Assembly (NCBI RefSeq): GCF_018402695.1
Contig: NZ_JAGYIM010000009.1
Coordinates: 310,001-374,000 of the forward strand
Source of the DNA: Arsukibacterium sp.
GTDB taxonomy: Bacteria; Pseudomonadota; Gammaproteobacteria; Enterobacterales; Alteromonadaceae
Direction: 5' to 3'
DNA: 64,000 bases
The translations under genes and the position numbers were made by a program. The first letter of the stretch is position 1, and every line of letters starts with the position of its first letter. Under the pieces are notes generated by a model. The model did not search any database. It worked only from the letters and a program-made list of their open reading frames with translations, and had not been told where the DNA came from. Below are positions 8,848-23,116 of the stretch, piece by piece.

Positions 8848-9770
8848 TTGGCCTCCTGCTGTGATGGCTTATCTTTTTTGCATAGTGGAAAACCAAGTTT
8901 CTCGCGGCTGGTAAAATAAGCTTCGGCGCACGCTTTGGCCAGCGTCCGCACCCGCAGGATATAACGCTGGCGCTCAGTCACCGATATAGCATGACGCGCG
9001 TCGAGCATATTAAAGGCATGCGAGGCTTTCATTACTTTCTCGTAAGCCGGTAGCGCGAGGCCCTGCTCAATCAGGTAATGGCTTTCTTTTTCGCACTGGT
9101 CAAACTGGGCAAATAATGCCGGCACATCGGCATGTTCAAAATTATATGTCGACTGTTCTACTTCATTTTGGTGGAACACATCACCATAGGTAACCCGGCC
9201 TAACGGGCCGTCGGTCCAGACCAGGTCGTAAATAGAATCAACGCCCTGAATATACATCGCCAGGCGCTCTAAACCGTAGGTGATCTCACCGGTTACCGGC
9301 CGGCATTCCAGGCCCCCTACTTGCTGGAAGTAAGTGAATTGGGTCACTTCCATACCGTTTAACCACACTTCCCAGCCCAGGCCCCAGGCACCCAGCGTTG
9401 GTGATTCCCAGTTATCCTCAACAAAGCGGATATCATGTACCAGGGTATCAATGCCCAGCTCACGCAACGAGCCTAAATACAGCTCCTGAATATTGTCTGG
9501 CGACGGCTTTAAAATCACCTGAAACTGATAGTAATGCTGTAGACGGTTCGGGTTTTCGCCATAACGGCCATCGGTCGGCCGGCGGCAAGGCTGCACATAG
9601 GCCACATTGGTCGGCTCTGGCCCCAGTGAGCGCAGAAAAGTCATCGGGTGGAAGGTACCGGCACCCACTTCTAAATCCAGCGGCTGGACAATAACGCAGC
9701 CCTGGCGGGCCCAGTAATCCTGCAGGGCTAAGATCAGGCCCTGAAAGGTTTTAATATCATATTTATGCAT
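8844..9770 (-). CDS. glyQ: Glycyl-tRNA synthetase alpha subunit
   Basis: 308 residues, standard for the family (E. coli about 303). Strongly conserved class II catalytic stretches are visible: [20 protein letters not shown] near the start, [41 protein letters not shown], and [20 protein letters not shown]. It forms glycyl-adenylate and, together with GlyS, glycyl-tRNA. The C-terminus runs into glyS with a 4-bp overlap. A GC hairpin at 9797-9812 lies between gyrB and glyQ but lacks a clear T-run. Confidence 0.97.
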   Translation of the reverse strand: MHKYDIKTFQGLILALQDYWARQGCVIVQPLDLEVGAGTFHPMTFLRSLGPEPTNVAYVQPCRRPTDGRYGENPNRLQHYYQFQVILKPSPDNIQELYLGSLRELGIDTLVHDIRFVEDNWESPTLGAWGLGWEVWLNGMEVTQFTYFQQVGGLECRPVTGEITYGLERLAMYIQGVDSIYDLVWTDGPLGRVTYGDVFHQNEVEQSTYNFEHADVPALFAQFDQCEKESHYLIEQGLALPAYEKVMKASHAFNMLDARHAISVTERQRYILRVRTLAKACAEAYFTSREKLGFPLCKKDKPSQQEAK

Positions 9771-9834
9771 GCGCTGCTAACTCGCTAAAATGACTGAGGG
9801 GCCGCAGCCCCTGTCTTGTTATCTGGTAAAAAAA

Positions 9835-13354
<3,520 letters not shown>

Positions 13355-13357
13355 TAT

Positions 13358-14461
13358 TTACAAGCGCATCGGCATAACAACGTAAGACGCGCCTTCGTTA
13401 CCCACACCCTCAATTAGCGTGCTGGAGTTAGCGTCATTTAAATGCAAAATAACCAAATCCGTATTCAGAGTGTTGAGTACGTCCAGCATATAGCCGACGT
13501 TAAAACCAATTTCCAGTGGCTCCCCCTGATACTCAACTTCAATAACCTCCTCTGCCTGCTCATGCTCAGGGTTATTGGCCATAATTTGCAGCTCATCATT
13601 ACTGAGGGTAAAACGGACACCGCGATACTTTTCGTTAGATAAAATAGAAGCGCGGGTACAGGCATCTTTTAATACTGGCCGATGGGCTGTGACTAACTTA
13701 GTGCTATTGCGCGGCAGCACCCGCCGGTAATCGGGGAATCGACCGTCGATCAGTTTACTGCTAAAAGTAAAGCCCTGATCTGACAAGCGGATATGGTTCT
13801 GGCCGAGACTTAACTGAATTGTCTGATCATCATTCGCCAGCAAGCGCATAATTTCTAATACCCCTTTACGTGGGATAATAATTTGTTTCTGCTGTAAATT
13901 AACGCCCGGCAGCGCTAATTTACTCAATGCCAGACGGTGGCCGTCAGTACCCACTGCAGTCAGGCTGCCATTGTCCACTTCAAACAACAAACCATTCAAA
14001 TAATAACGAACATCCTGGTTCGCCATCGAGAAAGCCGTGTCGTCCAGTAATTTACGTAATTGTTGGCGGCTGATACTGATATCAACCTCTCCTTGCCAGC
14101 TTTCCAGATTGGGGTACTCAGCAGCACTTAACGTCGACAAGGTAAACTTAGTTTTGCCGCAGGTCAAAATACAACTTTCGGCCTGCATGACCACTTTAAT
14201 ATCACTATTTTCCGGCAGACTGCGACAAATATCCAACAGCTTTTTCGCGGGTACTGTAACCCGGCCAACCTGTTGCACCTGCACCGCGTCAGTGGTAGCA
14301 ACCAGTTCCACTTCTAAATCAGTACCGGTTAATGCCAGCTGTTGCTCTGTTACTTCCAACAACACATTGGATAAAATAGGTAAGGTGTGGCGCCGTTCAA
14401 TAGCACCAGACACCATTTGCAGTGGTTTGAGTAAGGCGTCTCTGTTGATAACAAATTGCAT
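13358..14461 (-). CDS. dnaN: DNA polymerase III beta subunit (sliding clamp)
   Basis: 367 residues, equal to the usual length. It starts MQFVINRDALLKPLQMVSGAIERRHTLPILSN and ends with the canonical YVVMPMRL tail, which forms part of the clamp's protein-binding pocket. It encircles DNA as a homodimer and tethers Pol III and other partners. The gene lies 36 bp behind dnaA and directly before recF on the minus strand. Confidence 0.98.
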   Translation of the reverse strand: MQFVINRDALLKPLQMVSGAIERRHTLPILSNVLLEVTEQQLALTGTDLEVELVATTDAVQVQQVGRVTVPAKKLLDICRSLPENSDIKVVMQAESCILTCGKTKFTLSTLSAAEYPNLESWQGEVDISISRQQLRKLLDDTAFSMANQDVRYYLNGLLFEVDNGSLTAVGTDGHRLALSKLALPGVNLQQKQIIIPRKGVLEIMRLLANDDQTIQLSLGQNHIRLSDQGFTFSSKLIDGRFPDYRRVLPRNSTKLVTAHRPVLKDACTRASILSNEKYRGVRFTLSNDELQIMANNPEHEQAEEVIEVEYQGEPLEIGFNVGYMLDVLNTLNTDLVILHLNDANSSTLIEGVGNEGASYVVMPMRL

Positions 14462-14497
14462 AGCTTAACCCTATTAGGATGACCCTGTTAAAACCTG

Positions 14498-15877
14498 CTA
14501 TGAAGACAACGTGCGAATGAGGTTCTGAAAATCCTCTTTAATTTCGTGAGTTTCTTCTTTTAATGATTCTATTTTACGACAGGCATGCAGCACAGTCGTA
14601 TGATCACGCCCACCAAACGCATCACCAATTTCTGGCAGACTGTGATTGGTCAGTTCTTTCGATAACGCCATGGCCATTTGCCGTGGCCGCGCCACCGAGC
14701 GGGACCGCCGTTTTGACAACAAATCAGCCACCCTGATTTTGTAATACTCAGCTACCGTTTTCTGAATGTTTTCTATGGTAACCAGTTTGTCCTGTAATGC
14801 CAGTAAGTCTCTTAAGGCCTCACGCACAAAATCAATGGTTATTGGCCGCCCGGTAAAATTAGCGTTGGCGATAACCCGGTTTAGCGCACCTTCTAATTCG
14901 CGCACATTAGATCGCAGGCGCTTGGCAACAAAAAAAGCCACTTCTTCCGGCAAACGAATTTGGTTTTCCTGTGCCTTGCGCATCAGAATCGCCACCCGGG
15001 TTTCCAGTTCCGGCGGCTCGATGGCGATAGTTAACCCCCAGCCAAAACGTGATTTAAGCCGGTCTTCCACGCCGTCGATTTCTTTAGGGTAACGGTCGCT
15101 GGTTAAAATGATTTGCTGGTTACCTTCGAGCAAGGCGTTAAAGGTATGGAAAAACTCCTCCTGCGAGCGCTCTTTATTGGCAAAAAACTGAATATCATCG
15201 ATAAGCAGCGCATCAACCGAGCGATAATAACGCTTAAACTCTTCTATCGCATTGTTTTGTAACGCCTTTACCATGTCCTGCACAAAGCGCTCGGAGTGCA
15301 TATAAATTACTTTGGCGTCAGGTTTCTTGGCCAGAATGCCATTGCCTACCGCATGTAACAGGTGGGTTTTACCCAAACCGGTGCCACCGTAAATAAACAA
15401 TGGGTTGTAAGCGGTACCCGGGTTATCGGCAACCTGGCTGGCCGCTGCCCGCGCTAACTGGTTCGACTTACCCTCGACAAAATTGGTAAAGGTATAATTA
15501 GCGCGTACATTGCTGCGCACTATGGTTTTCGGGGCCGGTTCAGCAGTGTCACGCGGTGCCTGAGTATGATTATTCGGGCTGGCTTCCGGCTGCGGTAAAT
15601 GGCTGTTACCCGGCGGGCGTTTAGTTTGCTGTTGGCTGTTGCCGACGTCAAATTTTAACCGGGGCGCATCGTCACCACAATAATCCTGGATCAGCTCCAG
15701 GATCCGGTTCAGGTACTTTTCGCGTACCCAATCCAATACAAAGCGATTTGGCGCATACAGGATCAGCGAATCAGACGAGCTATCTGCCTGTAACGGCCGG
15801 ATCCACATACTGAAATGCTGGGCAGGAAGCTCGGCCTGCAATGCCTGTAAACAATTTTGCCAAACAGATTGATACAC
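14498..15877 (-). CDS. dnaA: Chromosomal replication initiator DnaA
   Basis: 459 residues. Domain I (about 1-80, LWQ-type N-terminus binding DnaB/DiaA), a linker rich in Gln, Pro and Asn, the AAA+ domain III with Walker A GGTGLGKT at 164-171 and Walker [10 protein letters not shown], and the DNA-binding domain IV with [21 protein letters not shown] and the [15 protein letters not shown] signature. It binds DnaA boxes and opens oriC. The upstream gap holds at least one perfect DnaA box, which fits autoregulation. Confidence 0.98.
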   Translation of the reverse strand: MYQSVWQNCLQALQAELPAQHFSMWIRPLQADSSSDSLILYAPNRFVLDWVREKYLNRILELIQDYCGDDAPRLKFDVGNSQQQTKRPPGNSHLPQPEASPNNHTQAPRDTAEPAPKTIVRSNVRANYTFTNFVEGKSNQLARAAASQVADNPGTAYNPLFIYGGTGLGKTHLLHAVGNGILAKKPDAKVIYMHSERFVQDMVKALQNNAIEEFKRYYRSVDALLIDDIQFFANKERSQEEFFHTFNALLEGNQQIILTSDRYPKEIDGVEDRLKSRFGWGLTIAIEPPELETRVAILMRKAQENQIRLPEEVAFFVAKRLRSNVRELEGALNRVIANANFTGRPITIDFVREALRDLLALQDKLVTIENIQKTVAEYYKIRVADLLSKRRSRSVARPRQMAMALSKELTNHSLPEIGDAFGGRDHTTVLHACRKIESLKEETHEIKEDFQNLIRTLSS

Positions 15878-16456
<579 letters not shown>

Positions 16457-16474
16457 TCGGCTGTTAAGCGCTGC

Positions 16475-16842
16475 GTGGTCAGCCTGAACTTCGGCCGGGA
16501 GTTACGCCTGTTAACTCCCAGTCAATTCGACAATGTCTTCCAACACCCATATCGGGTTGCGTCTCCCCTGTTTACCATTCTTGCAAAACCAAATCTGCTA
16601 CCACACCCACGATTAGGCCTTACTATCGCCAAAAACGTGTTAAATTGGCCGTGCAACGCAATCGTATAAAACGTTGTGTGCGTGACAGCTTTCGTTTGCA
16701 TCAACACCAGTTGCCCGGCGTCGATCTGGTATTAATGGTAAAGGGTGATATCAGTAACACCCCGAATAGTGAACTGTTGAAACAACTGGAACGGCTATGG
16801 AGCAAAATCGCTCGCCAGTACATCGCTTTACAATCAAGCTGA
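16475..16842 (+). CDS. rnpA: Ribonuclease P protein component, frameshifted
   Basis: The N-terminal part (GTG at 16475; [18 protein letters not shown] ... PRLGLTIAK) and the C-terminal part ([19 protein letters not shown] ... to 16842) are in different frames. Restoring one A to the A5 run at 16631-16635 yields the expected ...[19 protein letters not shown]... with the conserved RNR motif. The product binds M1 RNA and helps it mature tRNA 5' ends. It is essential, so a sequence error in the homopolymer is much more likely than a true mutation. The end overlaps yidD by 46 bp, as is usual. Confidence 0.93.
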
Positions 16843-17060
16843 TGTTAATGCTGGTTCGTGGCTATCAGCTGGTAATAAGCCCGCTGCTGGGGCCACACTG
16901 CCGCTTCAATCCAACCTGTTCACATTATGCCATTACTGCTATTGAACGCTTTGGTGCGGTAAAAGGTGCTTGGTTAGCAGGCAAACGCATATTAAAATGT
17001 CACCCCTTACATAAGGGCGGTGATGATCCCGTTCCTGATAAGCATAATGAGAAAAGCTAA
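16797..17060 (+). CDS. yidD: Membrane protein insertion efficiency factor YidD
   Basis: 87 residues with the family signature: a short amphipathic/hydrophobic start ([18 protein letters not shown]), then [38 protein letters not shown]. The Cys-rich core and position between rnpA and yidC are diagnostic. It assists YidC-dependent insertion of inner-membrane proteins. Confidence 0.96.
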   Translation: MEQNRSPVHRFTIKLMLMLVRGYQLVISPLLGPHCRFNPTCSHYAITAIERFGAVKGAWLAGKRILKCHPLHKGGDDPVPDKHNEKS

Positions 17061-17063
17061 CCC

Positions 17064-18735
17064 ATGGATTCACAACGCAGTTTTTTAGTAATTGCCCTGG
17101 CAATCGTCAGTTTTTTCCTCTGGCAGGAATGGCAAAAAGATTACGGCCCAAAACCTATTGTTGCCCCCACTACGGCTGAACAAGCACAAAGTGTAACGCC
17201 CGGCAGCAGTAATACCGACAGTAACGGTGACATCCGGCTAACCGGTGATGATACGCCTAGTCAGGTAGCCGCTACGGCCACGCCATCGGCCCAACGGGTA
17301 ACCGTAGCAACCGACGTATTAAATGTTGAGATTGATACCAGCCGTGGAGACATTGTTGGCCTGACCCTGCCTGAGTACGAGCTTACCAAAGACAGCGAGC
17401 TGCCTTATGTGTTAATGCGCAAACTACCTGGTTTTGAATATACCGCGCAATCTGGCTTAATTGGCGCCGATGGCCCGGACGATCAAACCAACAGCCGCCA
17501 ACCTTATCAGTTTGCACAGCAGCAGTACCAACTGGCTGATGGCAGTGATGAGCTGGTAGTACCGCTGGTAACTAACTTTAATGGCTTACAAATAGAAAAA
17601 CGCTTTATCTTTAGTCGGGGCCAATATGATGTCCGGGTAGAGTATTCTATTGTCAACGAAAGTGATGTCAGCAAGCGCATTCAGCCTTATCAGCACCTGG
17701 TGCAAAACATCGATAACGGCGAAAGCAGCAGCATGATGATGCCTATTTACCGTGGTGCCGCCTACGGTAGCAGTGAAGAGCGTTACGAGAAGTACAAATT
17801 CGACGATATGGCCAAGAAGAACCTGGCCATCAACAGCACCGGTGGCTGGGTCGCCATGCTGGAACACTACTTTGTTGCCGCCTGGGTACCAGACCAAACC
17901 CAACCGCAGCGCTTATACAGTATGGTCCGTCAATGGCCAAGGCGTTATTGGCTAAAGGCTCGGCAGTGAAGTAATTGAACTGCAGCCTGGCGCAAGCACC
18001 GTTGTTGGCAGCACCTTTTATGCCGGCCCGAAACAACAGGACAAATTAGCCGAGCTGGCCAATGGCCTGGATTTAACCGTTGATTACGGCTTTCTGTGGT
18101 TTATCTCGCAACCGTTATTCTGGTTACTGACCACCATTCAGGGCTTTGTAGTAAACTGGGGTCTGGCGATTATTCTGATCACCGTTATTGTTAAAGGCAT
18201 TATGTATCCGCTGACCAAAATTCAATATGAATCAATGGCCAAGATGCGTAACTTAAAGCCAAAAATTGAAGAGCTGCAGGCCCGCTATAAAGATGACCGC
18301 CAGAAAATGGGCCCGGCGATGATGGAGCTGTACCGCAAAGAAAAAGTTAACCCTATGGGTGGCTGTTTACCGATGCTGGTGCAAATGCCGATTTTCCTGG
18401 CGTTATACTGGGTATTCGTAGAAAGCGTTGAGCTGCGCCATGCGCCGTTTATGCTGTGGATCACCGACTTATCAGCCAAAGATCCGTGGTATATCCTGCC
18501 GGTGCTGTTTGGTTTAAGTATGTTCGCCATGCAAAAACTGACACCGATGCAGGTTACAGACCCGCTGCAACAAAAAATTATGATGTGGATGCCAGTCGCG
18601 TTCTCAGTGTTCTTTATCTGGTTCCCAAGCGGCCTGGTACTGTACTGGTTTGTCAGTAACCTTATTTCACTGGCGCAGATGCTGTATATCTACAAAGGTA
18701 TGGAAAAGAAAGGCTTACATACTAAAAAAGCCTGA
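17064..18735 (+). CDS. yidC: Membrane protein insertase YidC, frameshifted
   Basis: Residues 1-290 read well from ATG 17064: an N-terminal TM anchor ([19 protein letters not shown]), then the large periplasmic beta-sandwich ([40 protein letters not shown]). Between about 17925 and 17975 the frame changes two or three times: the residues NGQGVIG, then KGSAV, then [20 protein letters not shown] are found in successive frames. The 60KD_IMP core then continues intact to 18735 ([60 protein letters not shown]; the Arg-containing groove). YidC is essential; the clustered indels look like sequence errors. Confidence 0.93.
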
Positions 18736-18777
18736 CGACAATACCGACAGGCTGAAGTCGGGTGTTCTTGCGTAGCA

Positions 18778-18821
18778 GCGGCAGGGATGCCGCGCAGGCT
18801 GAGAGAGCACAGGGATGTGCT
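18778..18821. repeat. Tandem GGGA-loop hairpins in the yidC-mnmE spacer
   Basis: Two perfect 6-bp hairpins, GCGGCA-GGGA-TGCCGC at 18778-18793 and AGCACA-GGGA-TGTGCT at 18806-18821, share the loop and flanking CA...TG but have different outer stem bases. They look like a small dispersed intergenic element rather than a terminator, since no T-run follows. Confidence 0.6.
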
Positions 18822-18872
18822 GTCGAAGACGGCGAAGCAGGAATTTCCCGGCTCTGGCCAGATGTAAAAATT

Positions 18873-18902
18873 AGCCTGTCAGCATAACGCGACAGGCTTT
18901 TT
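18873..18902 (+). terminator. Intrinsic terminator upstream of mnmE
   Basis: The arms 18873-18880 (AGCCTGTC) and 18891-18898 (GACAGGCT) form an 8-bp stem with a 10-nt loop, followed by a T-run at 18898-18902. It ends or attenuates the yidC transcript 17 bp before mnmE, so mnmE may be partly uncoupled. Confidence 0.8.
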
Positions 18903-18918
18903 CCATTAAGAGGCAACT

Positions 18919-20283
18919 ATGTTTAGTACCGACACCATCGCCGCTTTAGCCACCGCGCCCGGCCGCGCCGGTGTTGGTATTATCCGCATTTCCGGCCCCG
19001 ACACTAAAAAGGTTGCTGAGGCGATACTGCACAAGCTACCTAAACCGCGCTATGCCGAGTACTTACCGTTTTTTGATAGCGAAGCCCGGGTGCTGGATCA
19101 GGGTATCGCCCTGTACTTCCCCGGCCCCAATTCCTTTACCGGCGAAGACGTGCTTGAGTTACAAGGCCACGGCGGCCCGGTGCTACTCGATATGCTGTTA
19201 AAACAGGTGCTGGCTGCGCCGAACGTGCGAATAGCCCGCCCTGGTGAATTCTCGGAACGGGCTTTTCTGAACGATAAGCTCGATTTAGCCCAGGCCGAAG
19301 CCATTGCCGATTTGATTGATGCCAGCAGCGTGCAGGCGGCGCGCAGTGCTATGCAATCACTGCAGGGCGAGTTCTCGCGTCGTATTCACGAATTAGTGGA
19401 AAAGGTCATTTACCTGCGGATGTATGTCGAAGCAGCTATCGACTTCCCTGACGAAGAAATCGACTTTTTATCCGACGGTAAAGTCGCTACCGATTTAGCT
19501 GAAATAATTGACTACCTGACTACCGTTAAAAAACAGGCAGCCCAGGGCAGTATTTTGCGTGAAGGCATGAAGGTCGTCATCGCCGGCCGGCCTAATGCTG
19601 GTAAGTCCAGCTTATTAAACGCCTTAGCCGGGCGTGAAGCCGCTATTGTCACTGAGATTGCCGGCACCACCCGCGATGTACTGCGCGAGCATATTCATAT
19701 TGATGGCATGCCTTTGCATATTATCGACACCGCCGGTTTGCGCGAAGCGACCGATCAGGTAGAACAAATAGGGATAGAACGGGCCTGGCAGGAAATTGCC
19801 CAGGCCGACCGGGTATTGTTTATGGTTGACGGCACCACTACCGATGCCAATGATCCGCACGCTATCTGGCCTGACTTTATTGACCGCCTGCCAGCGAGCT
19901 TAGGCGTTACCGTTATTCGCAATAAAGCCGATTTAACCGGCGAGCCAATGACACCAGATGAAAGCGGTAACTCGCCGGTGTTTCGTTTATCGGCCAAAAC
20001 CGGCGCCGGTATCGATGCCCTGCGTGAGCACTTAAAGCAATGTATTGGCTTTGACGCCAGTACCGAGGGTAGCTTCCTGGCCCGCCGTCGCCATTTAGAT
20101 GCGCTGGATCGCGCCGCCGAGCACCTGGCTATTGGCCAGGAGCAGCTGCACAGCTATATCGCCGGCGAAATCCTGGCCGAAGAGCTGCGACTAACCCAGC
20201 AGCACTTAAATGAAATTACCGGCGAGTTTAGCAGTGATGATTTACTGGGCCGGATTTTCAGCTCATTTTGTATCGGGAAGTAA
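18919..20283 (+). CDS. mnmE: tRNA modification GTPase MnmE
   Basis: 454 residues. N-terminal folate-binding domain ([21 protein letters not shown]), long helical region, and an inserted G domain with G1 GRPNAGKS at residues 223-230, G2 GTTRDV, G3 DTAGLR and G4 NKAD. It ends with the invariant FCIGK whose Cys is essential. With MnmG (encoded at 28.8 kb) it makes the 5-carboxymethylaminomethyl group on U34 of several tRNAs. Intact, unlike its upstream neighbours. Confidence 0.98.
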   Translation: MFSTDTIAALATAPGRAGVGIIRISGPDTKKVAEAILHKLPKPRYAEYLPFFDSEARVLDQGIALYFPGPNSFTGEDVLELQGHGGPVLLDMLLKQVLAAPNVRIARPGEFSERAFLNDKLDLAQAEAIADLIDASSVQAARSAMQSLQGEFSRRIHELVEKVIYLRMYVEAAIDFPDEEIDFLSDGKVATDLAEIIDYLTTVKKQAAQGSILREGMKVVIAGRPNAGKSSLLNALAGREAAIVTEIAGTTRDVLREHIHIDGMPLHIIDTAGLREATDQVEQIGIERAWQEIAQADRVLFMVDGTTTDANDPHAIWPDFIDRLPASLGVTVIRNKADLTGEPMTPDESGNSPVFRLSAKTGAGIDALREHLKQCIGFDASTEGSFLARRRHLDALDRAAEHLAIGQEQLHSYIAGEILAEELRLTQQHLNEITGEFSSDDLLGRIFSSFCIGK

Positions 20284-20302
20284 GCGTGTTGCAGCTAGCC
20301 AG

Positions 20303-21520
20303 CTATTTTGCCAGATCCAGCTTTTGTGCAGTCTGATCGGTCACGATTAATATTGCTATCAGCAGTGCGCCCAAACCAACAAAGCCGGCCGCTAAATATA
20401 GCCCCAGCGTATAGTAACCACTTACTTCGGCCAGGTAGCCCGTTAAAGCGGGCGCAATGACCTGGGCACTGCCGTAGGCTAAGGTCATCTTTCCCATTAG
20501 TTTGGCCGGTTTACTGGGGTATAACCGCCCTGCCATAGTCAAAACCAAACTGACCACCCCGATAAAAGTAGCGCCAAATAAGGCGGCGCTTAACAGCACC
20601 ACCGTTAATGAGCTGAACCATAACGGCAGTAAAATCGCCAGCATTTGCGCCAGTAGCGCCAACATTATTGCTTTAAGATAGCCGGTTTTGCGGGCGATAA
20701 AGTCCCACAGCAGCACGGCGGGGGCGGCGGCTAAGCCCAGTACAATAAAACTCAGGTTACCGCTGCCAGTTAAACCCGGCATGCGCTCTACTATGGTAAC
20801 GATAAAAGTGGCGCTAATCACATAACCGTAACCGGCGCAAAAATAGCTGGCCAGCATCAGACGGTAAAAGCGGTTAGTGGGTGGGGTGTCAGCTGAGCGA
20901 CTATACGCGGCAACGGTAACACTGGCAGGGCGAGGCAACCAACGCCAGGCCGGAATAGCCAGTAACACCGCCAGTAAGGTGAAGTATTGCCACTGAGCGC
21001 GCCAATCCAGCTGCAGTCTTAGCATCAGTTCTACCAGTACGGCAGCAAGGGCAACACCCAGGCCCAGCCCGGCAAAGTGAATACCCAGTTCAGCGCGCTG
21101 CTTATGGCTTAGCAGCCAATGCATGATCAGGCCGGAAGCAATCAACATAGAACCAGCACTGCTTAAACCTGCCACAAAGCGCCAGAATGACCACAGATAG
21201 ACGTTCTGGGTGAGTGCCATTCCCAAAGTGCTTACTACCGCCAGCGCCAGACCTAGCCGGTACAGGCTGTCTTTTAGTCTAAGGTTAGTCAGGTTGGCTG
21301 CCAGCAGCGCGCCGGTCATATAGCCCAGATAATTAACAGCTGCCAGCATACCACCGCTGCTATCGGTCAGGATGGTTTGCTGCTGCATCAGCGGCAGTAG
21401 CGGCGTATAGGCAAACCGGGCCACGCCCAGGCAAAGTAACTGGCTGAAAAACCCGGCTAACAAGACATAGTAGCGCTGTGGCAACTGATACCCCTGCTGT
21501 AAGTTAATGGAGACTGGCAT
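20303..21520 (-). CDS. MFS transporter, YbfB/YjiJ-like
   Basis: 405 residues with about twelve hydrophobic helices. The start of TM1 (YYVLLAGFFSQLLCLGVARFAYTPLLPLM) with the conserved Arg-Phe-Ala-Tyr-Thr-P-(I/L)-LP, and the later GSMLIASGLIMHWLLSHKQRAELGIHFAGLGLGVALAA stretch, are typical of the YbfB/YjiJ family of MFS proteins. Substrate unknown. It is convergent with mnmE, 19 bp apart, with no obvious terminator between them. Confidence 0.85.
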   Translation of the reverse strand: MPVSINLQQGYQLPQRYYVLLAGFFSQLLCLGVARFAYTPLLPLMQQQTILTDSSGGMLAAVNYLGYMTGALLAANLTNLRLKDSLYRLGLALAVVSTLGMALTQNVYLWSFWRFVAGLSSAGSMLIASGLIMHWLLSHKQRAELGIHFAGLGLGVALAAVLVELMLRLQLDWRAQWQYFTLLAVLLAIPAWRWLPRPASVTVAAYSRSADTPPTNRFYRLMLASYFCAGYGYVISATFIVTIVERMPGLTGSGNLSFIVLGLAAAPAVLLWDFIARKTGYLKAIMLALLAQMLAILLPLWFSSLTVVLLSAALFGATFIGVVSLVLTMAGRLYPSKPAKLMGKMTLAYGSAQVIAPALTGYLAEVSGYYTLGLYLAAGFVGLGALLIAILIVTDQTAQKLDLAK

Positions 21521-21550
21521 TACCAGTAAACAAAATCCAGCTTAGCTCAG

Positions 21551-21576
21551 AAAGAAAGGCCGCGATATGCGGCCTT
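21551..21576 (-). terminator. Terminator-like hairpin behind the PEBP gene
   Basis: The arms 21556-21563 and 21569-21576 (AAGGCCGC/GCGGCCTT) form an 8-bp stem with a 5-nt loop. On the minus strand it is followed by TTTCTTTC, an imperfect T-run. It would separate the PEBP gene from the MFS gene. Confidence 0.65.
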
Positions 21577-21611
21577 AGTAGGAAAGGGCTTTACTGCTTC
21601 GGCAATAATCG

Positions 21612-22103
21612 TTATCGGGCGTATGTTGCGGTTAATGTCGCCTTGGCCAAGGCATTAGCATTTAGCATAAAACTGACCACTGCAGCACTGGCGTCATCCG
21701 GCACCGCCAAGGTGTCTTCCGGTAATGCCCATACGGTAAACTGATAGCGGTGCATACCATGGCCTTCAGGCGGACAGGCCCCACCAAAGTCTTTACTGCC
21801 GTAATCGTTGTTAAAGCTGCGACAACCCGGCGGTAAACGGCCTTTACCCACACCCCGTGCCAAGCCGGTCGCATCGGCCGGAATATCGGTTACCAACCAG
21901 TGCCAGAAGCCCGAACTGGTGGGTGCGTCCGGGTCAAATACTGTTAGCGCAAAACTTTTTGTATCCTGCGGCGGATGTTGCCACGCCAATTCAGGTGATA
22001 CATTATTACCATTACAGCCAAAGCCATCAAACTCATGATCTTTGGCCATAAAATGGCCTTCTTTAATATCCGGACTGCTAAGGGTAAAACGCGAATCACT
22101 CAT
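21612..22103 (-). CDS. YbhB/YbcL-family PEBP-like protein
   Basis: 163 residues without signal peptide. The phosphatidylethanolamine-binding-protein fold is shown by SPDIKEGHFMAKDHEFDGFGCNGNNVSPELAW, the pocket motif FDPDAPTSSGFWHWLVTDIP, and CPPEGHGMHRYQFTVWAL. This is the bacterial 'Raf kinase inhibitor-like' family, YbhB/YbcL in E. coli; its role in bacteria is not settled. It precedes the MFS gene and follows trxC on the same strand with a short gap. Confidence 0.93.
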   Translation of the reverse strand: MSDSRFTLSSPDIKEGHFMAKDHEFDGFGCNGNNVSPELAWQHPPQDTKSFALTVFDPDAPTSSGFWHWLVTDIPADATGLARGVGKGRLPPGCRSFNNDYGSKDFGGACPPEGHGMHRYQFTVWALPEDTLAVPDDASAAVVSFMLNANALAKATLTATYAR

Positions 22104-22138
22104 GTTGCCTCCATAGCTGATAAAAGGTTAGTGAATAC

Positions 22139-22561
22139 TTACTTATGCTGGGATAACCATTGATAAAAGGCTTGCTTAGGCAGAGCGCCGGCTTGCTGCG
22201 CCAGCACTTTGCCCTGCTTAAATAACATTATGGTAGGAATAGAGCGAATATTAAACTGGCCTGCCAATTGTTGCTGCTGCTCAGTATCAATTTTGCCAAA
22301 GCGGTACTTCGGCTCCAGTTCAGCAGCGGCCTGGCTGAACACCGGCGCAAAACTTTTGCACGGCCCACACCAGCTGGCCCAGAAATCGACCACCAATGGC
22401 AACTCAGACTTGTTAGCGTGAGCAGCAAAGTTAGCAGCAGTCAGCTCTAACGGCTGACCGGCAAACAGGGCCTGCTTACATTTGCCGCAGTTGGCATTCA
22501 GGGCCGGCTTGTCAGCCGGTAAACGGTTAAGACTATGGCAATTCGGACAGGCAACAATCAT
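22139..22561 (-). CDS. trxC: Thioredoxin 2 (zinc-containing)
   Basis: 140 residues. The N-terminal zinc ribbon has Cys5, Cys8, Cys25 and Cys28 (CPNC...CGKC), followed by a thioredoxin fold with active site WCGPC at residues 64-68 and the cis-Pro loop RSIPTIMLF. This two-part layout defines TrxC. It reduces protein disulfides in the cytoplasm; in E. coli it belongs to the OxyR regulon, but no OxyR site was looked for successfully here. Confidence 0.95.
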   Translation of the reverse strand: MIVACPNCHSLNRLPADKPALNANCGKCKQALFAGQPLELTAANFAAHANKSELPLVVDFWASWCGPCKSFAPVFSQAAAELEPKYRFGKIDTEQQQQLAGQFNIRSIPTIMLFKQGKVLAQQAGALPKQAFYQWLSQHK

Positions 22562-22627
22562 TGCAGGCTCCCGCTAACAGATGTTCTCTGTTATATAGCG
22601 ACGCAGCGGCAGATTTTAAAGTCGATG

Positions 22628-23116
22628 TTAAAAACTTATCTGCTGCCAGGCTGTTTTACTATCAAAACTTAAGGTTTTAACACCGCCCATACCTTCAATA
22701 TTGACGGTGTTAACCTGAGCAGGCCACAAATCTTGCAACGAGCTGTGCTTTAAACGCAGCCCGGCCAGCTCTGCGGGTATAGCGGCTTCCTGGTAAACCC
22801 AGTAGAAACGACCGTCCAACTGACCGCCAACCAGACTTAACGTAATTGGCTCCCCCGCCAGCGAGCTGAGGCTAAAATGCTCAGCGACATATTGCTCAAA
22901 CTGCTGCTGGGTCTGCTGGTTGTTAAGCAAGTCGGCATTTTTATCAAATAACTGTTTTACTCCATGCTCGGCATCATGCACATAAAAGCGGTGCATCACT
23001 TCGATATTGCCAGTGCGCTGATTAAACAGCACTTTGCTCAGTGCTGTTTTCATCTCATGCGCCGCTAGCTGGCCGCAGCAACCAGCCAGTAACAGCAGAC
23101 CCAATAACCAGCGCAT
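22628..23116 (-). CDS. DUF6702-family exported protein
   Basis: 162 residues with a signal peptide (MRWLLGLLLLAGCCGQLAA, next residue HEM). The pattern HEMKTALSKVLFNQRTGNIEVMHRFYVHDAEHGVK and a WVYQE-type segment match the DUF6702 family, which is of unknown function and often encoded behind M1 peptidases. Its ATG overlaps the M1 peptidase stop by one base (TAATG), so the two are coupled and likely act in the same envelope process. The CC in the signal region might allow lipidation but no clean lipobox is seen. Confidence 0.8.
   Translation of the reverse strand: MRWLLGLLLLAGCCGQLAAHEMKTALSKVLFNQRTGNIEVMHRFYVHDAEHGVKQLFDKNADLLNNQQTQQQFEQYVAEHFSLSSLAGEPITLSLVGGQLDGRFYWVYQEAAIPAELAGLRLKHSSLQDLWPAQVNTVNIEGMGGVKTLSFDSKTAWQQISF

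Noticed and set aside
9797-9812. AGGGGC-CGCA-GCCCCT hairpin between gyrB and glyQ as a terminator
   Set aside because: The stem is short and no T-run follows closely on the minus strand; at best a weak attenuator.
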